Part shown: in pieces, positions 24,375 through 35,668 of the stretch | Position numbering within the stretch: the stretch's first letter is position 1 | Layout of the letters: every line of letters begins with the position of its first letter | Assembly (NCBI RefSeq): GCF_050003625.1 | Contig: NC_134397.1 | Coordinates: 199,260,899-199,324,898, forward strand | Direction: 5' to 3' | DNA length: 64,000 nucleotides | From: Haematobia irritans | Lineage: Eukaryota > Arthropoda > Insecta > Diptera > Muscidae | Translations under genes and position numbers: made by a program | The notes under the pieces: generated by a model | Told to the model about the DNA's origin: nothing | The model's database searches: none | The model's input: only the letters and a program-made list of their open reading frames with translations

Positions 24375-24470
24375 TATATTGACAAAATTGTATATAGAAA
24401 TAAAATTTTCTATAGAAATAAATTTTTTATAAAATTTTCTATAGAAATAAAATTTTGAGAATCTTTCCTA
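24375..24470 (+). repeat. Short 29-bp satellite array
   Basis: About three units of the TTTCTATAGAAA repeat directly precede the left end of a Himar1-like mariner. Confidence 0.7.
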
Positions 24471-25730
24471 TAACAGGTTGGCTGACAAGTCCCCGGTCTA
24501 ATAAAGAAAAACACATTTTTTTTGTCAAAATTCGTTTTTATTATTCAACATAGTTCCCTTCAAGAGAGATACAACGATTATAACGACCTTCCAATTTTTT
24601 TGATACCATACCATTGGTAGTACTCCTTCGGTCATCAGTTTTGGCGATCACCTCTTCATTGCAGCCAAAGTTTTTCCCTGCGAGCATCCTTTTGAGGTCT
24701 GAGAACAAAAAAACGTCGCTGGGGGCCAGATCTGGAGAATACGGTGGGTGGGGAAGCAATTCAAAGCCCAATTCATGAATTTTTGCCATCGTTCTCAATG
24801 ACTGGTGGTACGGTGCGTTGTCTTGGTGGAACAACACTTTTTCTTCTCCATATGGGGCCGTTTTGCAGCGATTTCGACCTTCAAACGATGCAATAACACC
24901 ATATAATAGTCACTGTTGATGGTTTTTCTCTTCTCAAGATAATCGATAAAAATTATTCCGTGCGCATCCCAAAAAAGAGAGGCCATTACTTTGCAAGCGG
25001 ACTTTTGAGTCTTTCCACGCTTCGGAGACGGTTCACGGGTCGCTGTCCACTCAGCCGACTGTCGATTGGACTCAGGATTGTAGTGATGGAGCCATGTTTC
25101 ATACATTGTCACATATCGACGGAAAAACTCGGGTGTATTACGAGCTAACAGCTGCAAACACCGTTCAGAATCATCAACACGTTGTTGTTTTTCGTCAAAT
25201 GTGAGCTCGCGCGGCACCCATTTTGCACAGAGCTCCCGCATATCCAAATATTGATGAATGATATGACCAACACGTTCCTTTGATATCCTTAAGGCCTCTG
25301 CTATCTCGATCAACTTCATTTTACGGTCATTCAAAATCATTTTGTGGATTTTTTGATGTTATCGTCGGTAACCACCTCTTTCGGGCGTCCACTGCGTTCA
25401 CCGTCCTCCGTGCTCATTTCACTACGCTTGAATTTTGCATACCAATCAATTATTGTTGATTTCCCTGGGCAGAGCCCGGAAACTCATTATCAAGCCAAGT
25501 TTTTTCTTCCACCGTATTTTATCAAAACACGAAATACCTTTTTTCCATTTTTTTTTTTACAATAACAAAGTTGCTTCACAAAAGACGCTCTATCTCACAA
25601 ACTATTTGACTTACAGACGTCATTTTGACACGAATCATTTGAAGTTTGATACTATATAAAACTAATATGCATTTAATACTAGCGACGCCATCTATGTGTC
25701 AGACCGGTTGACTTATCAGCCAGGCTGTTA
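24471..25730 (-). mobile_element. Himar1-like mariner, full length (1256 bp between TA sites)
   Basis: TA flanks both sides. The left end reads ACAGGTTGGCTGACAAGTCC. The right end inverted reads ACAGCCTGGCTGATAAGTC and has diverged. The length matches an intact irritans mariner. Confidence 0.9.
24541..25555 (-). pseudogene. Himar1-like transposase pseudogene (DD34D)
   Basis: Minus-strand frames 25340-24795 and 24837-24541 cover most of the transposase. The N-terminal 70 codons carry deletions (about 18 bases lost after KYC-equivalent sequence, and a lost base in the poly-A/T run near 25360). Position 1 of the catalytic triad lies in YVTMYETWLHH: the motif is normally MDETW, so the first catalytic Asp is changed to Tyr. 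A frameshift joins the two frames near the FHQDNAP motif. The C-terminus GRYNRC...EGNYVE is present. It is inactive for several independent reasons. Confidence 0.85.
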
Positions 25731-25737
25731 TGCACTA

Positions 25738-25776
25738 ACTTATAATACCCTGTTCCACAGTGTGGCGCAGGGTATA
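25738..25776 (-). mobile_element. DINE-1-like 5' end fragment
   Basis: TTATAATACCCTGTTCCACA and the facing GTGTGGCGCAGGGTATA form the terminal hairpin typical of the DINE-like families. Only this end is visible beside the mariner. Confidence 0.5.
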
Positions 25777-26816
25777 AAAATCTATTGATTAGTGCAAAAT
25801 CAATTTGGAATTCATATTTTTCCAAGTGCAAATTCACGTACCAAAGCAAAATTATGTAGCAACCTGGTTTTTTTTTTATTTCCAAAATCTTTCAGATTGT
25901 ATATCCTCTTACTGATTTTAAAAGAAAAACGTTAACACATTTCTGTTATTGTACTCCTCCTATCAAAAGAAAAAACAAAACATACAATTATCTCAAAGTT
26001 TAATGAGGACTTTCGTTTTTAATTAACTGACAGCAGGTGGTGGTGTTATCCTTTTTTCTAAAATTAAGTATTAATTTAAAAAATTACAGACTATCCCATA
26101 ATGCTTAAAACTGCTTTTAAAATAAAAAATCGACATTTAAAGCTTGCCAAATCGACTAAACTTTTATGCTTAAGAATATATTTACTTAATTATATTATTT
26201 ATTTTTTTCCAACTTAAACTTAAATTTAATCAAAAAATCCTAATGATGGTTATTTGTGCAAGAAGGTTTATCATACTAACGACGAAAATTACCATATTCA
26301 TGAAAACCCATAACCATAGCTAGGAAATAGCATTTAAATTTAACTGTAAATTGCCCAAAGAAACTACCTAATAATAGCAGAAAGATAACAAGATGATATT
26401 TTTGTTAACACTTTAAGACATTCCTCTCCTAAACATTAACGACTAGGTGTAAATTGTTAAGTAAATTATACTTTTACAAAATTTAATTTACTGTCTCTAT
26501 GATAATAGCTGATAGTCTTTCAAATTTAAATTAAGCTAACAACGAACATTCCAAATAATAACAATTACATGTAGCTACAATCATGGCAATTTCTCGGAAA
26601 TTGTAATATTGCAGAAATATTTGGGCATATAATGAAATTTTCGTTCGAATTACCATTACGGATGATTAATTTCATTTGTCAATTGAAATAATTAAAACCC
26701 AAAGTTAAATTGAATTTCCTTGTGTGGAATGTTATAGCCAGCATTTTTTGCGATAATTGCTTTTCCAAGAAGTATTGGAACAAATAAAATTACGTAGTTG
26801 GGAAAGATACTACTTC
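25777..26816. other. AT-rich sequence without recognised features
   Basis: No paired repeats, frames or RNA motifs were found in about 1 kb. Confidence 0.35.
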
Positions 26817-26818
26817 TA

Positions 26819-28252
26819 CACCCAGAAAAAAGTGCCTTCGAAACTAAAGGAAAAAATGTTCATCAATATAGTTTATCAATTTTATTTCCATTAAGGTAAC
26901 TTTTGGTGAATAATAATAATATTTACTCGTTTCAGTAAAAAAATCCTAAACTTTAAGCAGTTAGCAATAGTTCATTAACTAGAATAAGGCATGGAATTTT
27001 ACTCATACTATTTTCTTCGCTGGGTATAAGAATTTACTACTGAAAAAGAAAATTTTATTCACCGATAACAAAGCATTCGTAAAAATAAACAAAAACCGAA
27101 CTAAAACCAAGTTTCCTCAAAATTAGTAAAATTTCTTATAAAATGATAATTGCGACTTCCTTTATAATAGAAAGTTTTTCATACATACGAACAACACTTG
27201 GCATAGAAAAATATTTTAGTTCATTCGTACTAAGAAGTATGCAATCCTTTCAAAACTTAAGGAAACACACTTGTTAGAATATAGGAAATTTTCCTAAATT
27301 TCTATTGTCTACCTGTAATCGATACCTGTCATCGTAATCGATGTGTTTGCGCGTGGGTGTAATCGATATATTTGCGCGTCGGTTGTTTTTTTGTTGGAAT
27401 CGCGTTGTTTTGGTATACGGAGAGATTGTTAAAAAATAATATGGTAAAATAATATAATAAATAACAAATAAAATATATAAAATATTTGTTATTTTAAATT
27501 AGTGAGAAAAATTTTCGTTTTTTTAAATAAATCTATCAATGTTCGTGATAGTGTATAAAGAAAGAAAACACCAGCAGAATAACAACCCTTTCATTTGTCT
27601 TCATTTTGGAATCTTCAATTATCAGGTAATATTCAGTGACGCTAACCTTTTGCAACAAAAATGTTTTATGATTTTTTATATTTGTAGGTATTGAAATTGT
27701 AAAAGGAGGACAACATCGTTAGGCAGCAACTTATTAAAAGTGAAAAGTACAAGAAGAAGAAAAAGTGCGTTTTACAGTTGATAATATCACACGGAAATTG
27801 GAAATAGTGGAATAAAAAACTAATATTTCAAAGAGTTTCGATGCTGTTGATTCTTAATAAATATATTCAATATATTAATAAAACATGTCTTTTATTGAAG
27901 ATAAAATTGCTTATAGAAATAAATAAAATTGTATTTAAAAACGAAGGTAAGCAGTTCTAATTATGAAGTAAAAGTTTTACCACAAATGTGTAAGATTTGT
28001 CAAAATGAATGAAAAAATTTCAATAAAATCATTCCATATATGAATTCAAATTAGTTAAATTTTTTCATTCTGTAGTATAGTGGTATATAAATATAGGAAA
28101 ATGTTAACTAATATATGGAATGCATTATTCCTAATTTCTACGAAAATCACATCGTTCAAACAAATAAAAATGTCTTTGGCGCTATACGAAGTTCAACTTT
28201 CTTCACAATGAGTTCATTTTAACTTAAAGAAGGGGTCACTTTTTTCTGGGTG
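26819..28252 (+). mobile_element. Non-autonomous element F with perfect 16-bp inverted ends and TA duplication
   Basis: The left end CACCCAGAAAAAAGTG and the right end CACTTTTTTCTGGGTG are exact inverted repeats, each flanked by TA (26817-26818 and 28253-28254). The 1.43-kb body has no transposase frame. It does hold a promoter-like block with repeated GTAATCGAT..TTTGCGCGT motifs (27333-27385), and possible splice signals: CAG/GTAATATTCAG near 27627 and TTTGTAG near 27688. The terminal style matches elements E and G in this window. Confidence 0.75.
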
Positions 28253-28317
28253 TACAAAACGCAGAAAAAGGGAGGCTTTGATAGTATGGCCTAACACAAG
28301 AATTACAAGTTTTAAAG

Positions 28318-31300
28318 ATATTTATTTTATAAAAAATTTAATAAAAATTTTATTAAAAAACAAACAAATTTTTGTTTCTATAGAAAAATTTATTTTCTAC
28401 AGAAAATTTTGTCAACATTTTATTTCTATTGAAAAATTTGTCAACATTTTATTTCTATAGAAAATTTTGTCAAAATTTTATTTCTTTAGAAATTTTTGTC
28501 AAAATCTTATTTCCATACTAAATTTTTGTTCTATAGAAAATTTTGTCAAAATTTTATTATATCTATAGAAAATTTTATTCTACAGAAAATTGTGTCAAAA
28601 TTTTGTTTCTATAGAAAATTTGGTTAAAAGTTTGTTTATAAAAAAAAATTGTTTCTATGGAAAATTTTGTTCCTAGAGAAAATTTTGTACAATTTTTATT
28701 CCTATAGACAATTTTGTCAAACTTTTATATCTATAGAAAATGTTGTCAAATTTTTATTTCCATAGAAAATGTTGGTAAAATATTTTTTCTATAGAAAATT
28801 TTGCCATAATTTTATTTCTATAGAAATAGAAAATTTTGTCAAAATTTTATTTCTACAGAACATTTTGTCAAATATATATTTCTACAGAAAAGTTTGTCAA
28901 AATTTTATTTCTATAGAAAATTTTGTCACAATTTTATTTCTAAAGAAAGTTTTGTCAAAATTTTTTTTCTGTAGAAAATTTTGTCAAAATTTTATTTCTA
29001 TAGAAAATGTTGTCCAAATTTTATTTCTTTAGAAAATTTTGGCATAATTTTATTTCTACAGAAAATTTTGTCAAAATTTTATTTGGACAGAAAAGTTTGC
29101 CAAGATTTTATTTCTATAGAAAATTTTGTCACAAATAGAAAATTTTGTCAAAATTTTATTTCTACAGAACATTTTGTATATTTATTTATATTTATTTCTA
29201 CAGAAAAGTTTGTCAAAATTTTATTTCTATAGAAAATTTTATCTAAATGTTATTTTTAAAGAAAATTTTGTTTCTATAGAAAATTTTGTCAAAATTTTCT
29301 TTCTATAGAACATTAAAAAAAAAATTTATTTTCTACAGAAAAATTTGTCAACATTTTATTTCTATTGAAAAATTTGTCAACATTTTATTTCTATAGAAAA
29401 TTTAGTCAAAATTTTATTTCTTTAGAAATTTTTGTCAAAATTTTATTTCCATACTAAATTTTTGTTCTATAGAAAATTTTGTCAAAATTTTATTATATCT
29501 ATAGAAAATTTTATTCTACAGAAAATTGTGTCAAAATTTTGTTTCTATAGAAAATTTGGTTAAAAGTTTGTTTATAAAAAAAATTGTTTCTATGGAAAAT
29601 TTTGTTCCTAGAGAAAATTTTGTCAAAATTTTACTATTTCTATAGAAAATTGTATTCTACAGAAAATTGTGTCAAAATTTTGTTTCTATAGAAAATTTGG
29701 TTAAAAGTTTGTTTATAAAAAAAATTGTTTCTATGGAAGATTTTGTTTCTACAGAAAATTTTGTAAAATTTTTATTCCTATAGACAATTTTGTCAAACTT
29801 TTATATCTATAGAAAATGTTGTCAAATTTTTATTTCCATAGAAAATGTTGGTAAAATATTATTTCTATAGAAAATTTTGTCATAATTTTATTTCTATAGA
29901 AATAGAAAATTTTGTCAAAATTTTATTTCTACAGAACATTTTGTCAAATATATATTTTTACAGAAAAGTTTGTCAAAATTTTATTTCTATAGAAAATTTT
30001 GTCACAATTTTATTTCTAAAGAAAGTTTTGTCAAAATTTTATTTCTGTAGAAAATTTTGTCAAAATTTTATTTCTATAGAAAATGTTGTCCAAATTTTGT
30101 TTCTTTAGAAAAATTTGTCAAAATTTTAATTCTAGAGAAAATTTTGTCACAATTTTATTTCTATATAAAATTTTCTCAAAATTTTTTTTCTATAGAAAAT
30201 TTTGGCATAATTTTATTTCTACAGAAAATTTTGTCAAAATTTTATTTGTACAGAAAAGTTTGCCAAGATTTTATTTCTATAGCACATTTTGTCACAAATA
30301 GAAAATTTTGTCAAAATTTTATTTCTACAGAACATTTTGTATATTTATTTATATTTATTTCTACAGAAAAGTTTGTCAAAATTTTCTTTCTATAGAACAT
30401 TTTGTCAACATTTTATTTCTATACAAAATTTTGTCAAAATGTTATTTCTATAGAAAATTTTGTCAAAATTTTATTTCTATAGAAAATTTTGGCACAATTT
30501 TATTTCTACAGAAAATTTTGTCAACATTTTATTTGTACAGAAAAGTCTGTCCAAATTTTATTTCTATAGAAAAGTTTGTCAAAATTTTATTTGTATAGAA
30601 AATTTGGCAAAATTTTTCCTATTCTACAGAAACTTTTGTAAAATTTTTTCTTATTCTATAGAAAATGTTGTCAACGTTTTATTTCTACAGAAAAGTTTGT
30701 CAAAATTTTATTTCTATAGAAAATTTTGTCACAATTTTATTTCTAAAGAAAGTTTTGTCAAAATTTTATTTCTGTAGAAAATTTTGTCAAAATTTTATTT
30801 CTATAGAAAATGTTGTCCAAATTTTATTTCTTTAGAAAATTTTGGCATAATTTTATTTCTACAGAAAATTTTGTCAAAATTTTATTTGTACAGAAAAGTT
30901 TGCCAAGATTTTATTTCTATAGAAAATTTTGTCAAAATAGAAAATTTTGTCAAATTTTTATTTCTACAGAACATTTTGTATATTTATTTATATTTATTTC
31001 TACAGAAAAGTTTGTCAAAATTTTATTTCTATAGAAAATTTTATCTAAATGTTATTTTTTAAGAAAATTTTGTTTCTATAGAAAATGTTGTCAAAATTTT
31101 CATTCTATAGAACATTTTGTCAACATTTTATTTCTATACAAAATTTTGTCAAAATGTTATTTCTATAGAAAATTTTGTCAAAATTTTATTTCTATAGAAA
31201 ATTTTGGCACAATTTTATTTCTACAGAAAATTTTGTCAACATTTTATTTGTACAGAAAAGTCTGTCCAAATTTTATTTCTATAGAAAAGTTTGTCAAAAT

Positions 31301-31528
31301 TTTATTTGTATAGAAAATTTGGCAAAATTTTTCCTATTCTACAGAAACTTTTGTAAAATTTTTTCTTATTCTATAGAAAATGTTGTCAACGTTTTATTTC
31401 TACAGAAAATTTTGTCAAAATTTTATTGCTACAGAAAAGATTGTCAAAATTTTATTTCTGTAGAAAATTTTCTCAAAATTTTATTTTTATAAAAAATGTT
31501 GTCAAACTTTATTTCTATATAAAATTTT
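28318..31528 (-). repeat. Large 29-bp satellite array with higher-order duplications
   Basis: More than 100 units of the TTTCTATAGAAA repeat. Landmark variants (the GGTTAAAAGTTTGTTTATAA block at about 28620, 29553 and 29694; the AATGTTGGTAAAATAT block at about 28768 and 29844) show a duplicated segment of about 1.08 kb. Another segment is repeated 715 bases apart (30460 and 31175). All the Phe/Tyr-rich frames here are array translations. Confidence 0.9.
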
Positions 31529-31922
31529 CGTTTTGTTTGTTATTGTTGGCTTCTCTTCAATCGTTATTGTTGTTTTTGATCTCAGCTTAAAGCCATGCAT
31601 TGACTAAACTACAAGTGTAGCTTAACAACAGAGGAAAAGTATGCTTGTCAAATTTATAGACTGCAAGATGATTGGATGTACAGCTGTTTCGGAATTACCA
31701 CATTCCTCATCAGCATCCTCTACTTGCAGCAAAACTATCAACCAATTATCAGAATAAATTCGGGTAATTCACTCAACCCAAAGTGAACTACACTTGAACC
31801 TCCCGAAAAAGGGTTTGATAGTCGGCTACTGCCTAAACAAATTTGCCACCATATCTCTTTTCCTTTGCCAAACTCAAATCATCGATTTGAATGTATTTGG
31901 CTGGGTTTGTTTTTGAGCGTCC
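31529..31922 (-). mobile_element. Penelope-like terminal fragment carrying a hammerhead ribozyme
   Basis: This non-satellite block interrupts the 29-bp array. Its edge (TTTTGTTTGTTATTGTTGGC on the plus strand) recurs inverted at 33432-33474. It carries a complete hammerhead motif, which is a feature of the long-terminal-repeat-like ends of Penelope-like retroelements. No reverse transcriptase is present, so only an end fragment is left. The Penelope assignment rests on the ribozyme architecture and the inverted arrangement. Confidence 0.55.
31661..31729 (-). ncRNA. Hammerhead ribozyme, Penelope type, core intact
   Basis: Read on the minus strand: outer stem I CTGCAAG, internal loop TAGA, inner stem I GGATG, conserved CTGATGA, then a stem II hairpin GGAAT/ATTCC with loop GTGGTA. 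These are followed by GAA, the palindromic ACAGCTGT acting as a minimal stem III, and A at the cleavage position. Inner stem I CATCC, internal loop AATCAT and outer stem I CTTGCAG close the structure. Every core nucleotide of the hammerhead consensus is present. Predicted cleavage follows the A, between plus-strand 31679 and 31678. The tiny stem III is typical of Penelope-like hammerheads, which are thought to act as dimers. Confidence 0.85.
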
Positions 31923-33220
31923 TCAAAATTTTATTTGTATAAAAAATTTTTCAAAATATTTCCTATTCTATAGAAAATTTTGTAAAAATTTTATTTCTAC
32001 AGAAAATTTTGTAAAAATTTTATTTCTACAGAAAATTTTGTCAAAATTTTATTTCTACAGAAAAGTTTATCAAAATTTTATTTCTATAGAAAATTTTATT
32101 TGTATAGAAAATTTTGTAAAAAGTTTATTTCTATAGAAAATTTTGTAAAAAGTTTATTTCTATAGAAAATTTTGCCAAAATTTTATTTCTATAGAAAATT
32201 TCATCAAAATTTTACCTATCCTATAGAAAATTTTGTCAAAATTTTATTTCTACAAAAAAGTTTGTCAACATTTCATTTCTATAGAAAATTTTATCAAAAT
32301 TTTATGTCGATAAAAAACTATGTCAAAAAGTTTTGTCCAAATTTTATTTTTTTTTTAGAAAATTCCTTAAATATACTTGTTTCTACGGAAAATTTTGCCA
32401 AAATGTTATTTTTATAGAAATTATTATTTTGTCAAAATTTTATTTCTATAGAAAATTTTGTAAAAATTTTATTTTTATATAAAATTTTGTCAAACTTTAT
32501 TTGTATATAAAATTTTCTCAACATTTTATTTCTGTATAAAAAATTTTCGCAAAATTTTATTTGTATAAAATTTTTTCAAAATTTTATTTCTACAGAAAAG
32601 TTTGTCAACAATTTATTTCTACAGAAAATTTTGTCAAAATTTTATTTCTACAGAAAAGATTGTCAACAATTTATTTCTACAGAAAATTTTGTCAAAATTT
32701 TATTTCTATAGAAAATTTTCGCACAATTTTATTTCTACAGAAAAGTTTGTCAAAATTTTATATGTATAGAAAATTTTGTCAAAAGTTTATTTCTATTGAA
32801 ATTTTTGTCAAAATTTTATTTCTATAGAAAATTTATCAAAATTTTTACTTTTCTATCGAAAATTGTCTCAATTTTATTTTTACAAAAAAGTTTGTCAAAA
32901 TTTTATTTCTATAGAAAACTATGTCAAAAAGTGTTGTCACAATGTTATTGCTATATAAAACTTTGTCCAAATTTTAGTTTTGTTTTTTTAGAAAATTCTT
33001 TAAAAATATTTACTTCTAACGAAAAGTTTTCCAAAATTTTATTTCTAACGAAAATTTTGCCAAAATTTTATTTTTATATAAAATTTTGTCAAAATTTTAT
33101 TTCTATGGAAAATTTTCGCATAGTTTCATTTCTATAGAAAATTTTGTCAAAATTTTACTGCTATGGAAAATTTTGTCAAGAGTTTATTTCTATAGAAAAT
33201 TTTGTCAAAATTTTATTTGT
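31923..33220 (-). repeat. 29-bp satellite array, continuation
   Basis: More diverged units of the same 29-bp repeat continue between two Penelope-like pieces. Units with TTTTAGAAAATTC insertions (about 32350 and 32990) mark a further internal duplication. Confidence 0.85.
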
Positions 33221-33221
33221 A

Positions 33222-33474
33222 TTGTTGTTTTTTTTTTATCTCAGCTTAAAGCCATGCATTGACTAAACTACAAGTGTAGCTTAACCAACAGAGGAAACGT
33301 ATGCTTGTCAAATTTATTTGGGCAAAGCCCTATAGACTGCAAGATTTGACAAGCATACTTTTCCTCTGTTGGTTAAGCTACACTTGTAGTTTAGTCAATG
33401 CATGGCTTTAAGCTGAGATAAAAAAAACAACAATAACGATTGAAGAGAAGCCAACAATAACAAACAAAACGAAG
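33222..33474. mobile_element. Inverted pair of Penelope-like ends (long hairpin)
   Basis: The left arm 33222-33313 and right arm 33344-33432 are inverted copies with only a few mismatches, separated by about 30 bases (TTGGGCAAAGCCCTATAGAC region and GCAAG). The right arm continues to 33474 with the edge also seen at 31529. The join lies at the outer stem of the ribozyme (ACTGCAAG), so each arm lacks the ribozyme core. Partial inverted copies at ends are common in Penelope-like elements. Confidence 0.65.
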
Positions 33475-33479
33475 GAAAA

Positions 33480-33770
33480 AAAATTTTATTTCTATAAAAA
33501 ATTTTATCAAAATTTTACCTATTCTATAGAAAATTTTGTCTAAATTTTATTTCTACAAAAAAGTTTGTCAACATATTATTTCTATAGAAAATTTTGTTAA
33601 AATTTTATTTCTATAGAAAACTTTGTCAAAAAAATTTGTCACAATGTTATTTTTATATAAAATGTTGTCCAAATTTTAGTTTTTTTTTTTTTAATTCTTT
33701 AAAAATATTTATTTCTAACAAACATTTTGCCACAATTTTATTTCTATAGAAAATGTTGTCAACATTTTAA
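33480..33770 (-). repeat. 29-bp satellite array, distal part
   Basis: Diverged units of the 29-bp repeat end at about 33770, shortly before a family A fragment. Confidence 0.8.
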
Positions 33771-33889
33771 TTCTAGAGGCAATTTGGGATGTAGCTCTTA
33801 CTTGGGGAGAAATACTCTGCATAATCTACAAAAAACGTCAAGAAACCAAGCAGTAAAAATATACCATTTTTGGAGGGAATCTACCAAGT

Positions 33890-34215
33890 GTGGCAACCTT
33901 GTCCGCAAGCCAAATATGGGGTCGGTTTATATGGGGCCTATACGATATGGGCCATTAGCCAAACCATCCGACCGACATATATAACAACTAATTGTGCCAT
34001 GTTCCAAGTCGATAGCTTGTTTCGTTTGGAAGTGATCGGAGCATGATTTCAACAGGCGGATGGACTGAGAAACAAACGCACATCGCTGCATCGTCTTAGA
34101 ACGGACATCGCTGGTGCAAAATATATATACTTTGTGGGGCCTGAGACCAATATTTCGATGTATTACAAACGGAATGAAAAAAATAGTGTAACACCATCCT
34201 ATTTTGGAGGGTGTA
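33890..34215 (-). mobile_element. DINE-1-like element, family A 5' end (copy A5), diverged
   Basis: It contains AAGTCGATAGCTTGTTTCGT, TATATATACTTTGTGGGG, TTTCGATGTATTACAAACGG and the terminal CCATCCTATTTTGGAGGGTG, all in family A order. The ends and the microsatellite are mutated, so this is an old copy. Confidence 0.6.
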
Positions 34216-34274
34216 AAAAATTACAAAAAAGTAAAAATTGTCTCACAAAAAATTTAAGGAAACATTTTTTTGGA

Positions 34275-34350
34275 AACAAATACAATTATATACGGCCCAA
34301 AGTTAGGCCGTACCAAATCATATTTACCCATCACAATGTATGTCATTCTG
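34275..34350 (-). repeat. Probable DINE-like 3' end fragment
   Basis: ATACGGCCCAAAGTTAGGCC and the flanking ATTATATACGG resemble the family A 3' terminal hairpin, much diverged. Confidence 0.35.
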
Positions 34351-34439
34351 CTATAGGCGGTCGTAATATACTCTGGAAAGGAAGATCCGAAAGCAATCTC
34401 TTTTGCTTGGGAGTTATATCTGAAGAATTGTTTTAGTAA

Positions 34440-35668
34440 AAAATGTGATCCCACTAGGAAAAAGCACTGTAATCCCTTTTCTCCCTCCCATTGGATTTCA
34501 AACCATTAATACTTGAAATGTGCGCCCCTTATTTTCCCATGTACATAATATCTCCATTTAGGACATTACTTTCAATGGCAATCACCATTAAATGGTTGAG
34601 TCGTTTGCTCTTCACAAAACAATAAAATTACCACCTATAATCATAAAAGACATCAAGCGGTTCCTCTGCACATATTACTAACAACTGCTTCGGAGATGCA
34701 TTTTAATGAACCCATCATAAATTGGTTGCGGTGTCATGAGCTGTGAAAAAAGTGCTAAATTTTTATGATTTTTGTGTTTACCGATGAACATCATCATGAT
34801 CATCTCGATTTCATTCATATTTTGTGAACAGTTTTAATTAGATTTTGCTAAGGAATTGCCATCATGCGAAGTGTGTTATTATTATCGAAAACTGAAATGA
34901 ATCTCTGTGGCCTACAATGAAATAATGTGGCCAGAAAATGTATGTGGGCTAATAATGGTAGTAGAGCACTACATAGCACGAGTGAACAAAATTACAAAGG
35001 TGAATGATTTCACAATGCAGTTTTCACTTTTATTGCAAACTGAATTTAATTGGGTTGAGGGAATGTTTGTATGCCGCTAATCAACACAATTTTCTTACCC
35101 AGCAAAAAATGAAAATGAGCTTTGTGAAATGAATCGCCAAGAACTAAGATCCCAAAACTGAAATGAAATAAAGCCCCAAACCTTTATATATGAATAAAAT
35201 CCAAGGAAATTTAGGGGATTGTGTCGGAGTTTGTTTGATAATAAAATTTTAGGTGTTAATTCAAGAGTAAAAAATTGCAGGAATTTCTTACAATCGATAC
35301 ACTCGAATATACTCCATTTTTTTTTCAATTGCGAAATAAAATACAGACGTTGATCTAGTAATGGGTCAATTACGGAATAAAAGAAAGAATTTTATAGAAC
35401 CCGGAATAAATTAAATAATAAATTAAAGATTTTGTTTGGGTGCAAATGCCACTATTTCATTTCTTATTTCGAAAATATATATCATCTGAAAATAACTTCT
35501 AGCGATGTGAAAATGAAGTCCACCTAAAGAGGAGCACTTTTGGAGGAACATTAAAAGTAATGACTTCGGAAGAACTTCACATTTTTCTCTGCGTATTAAT
35601 TAGCTTCAATTGTTTTATGTTAATACTTTCGCTAAAACGAAATTTTAGGCAAACGAATTTCCTTTTTA
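34440..35668. other. Unassigned, possibly single-copy sequence
   Basis: No repeat partner in the window and no convincing frame. A stretch near 35100-35220 shares the AATGAAATAAAGCCCC wording of the degenerate motif around 20930-21230. Confidence 0.35.

Noticed and set aside
28318..33770. Many Phe/Tyr/Arg-rich frames (for example SKFYFYRKFCQNFISIENF) in the 29-bp arrays
   Set aside because: Three 29-bp units equal 87 bases, so frames stay open by periodicity. The peptides only mirror the satellite.
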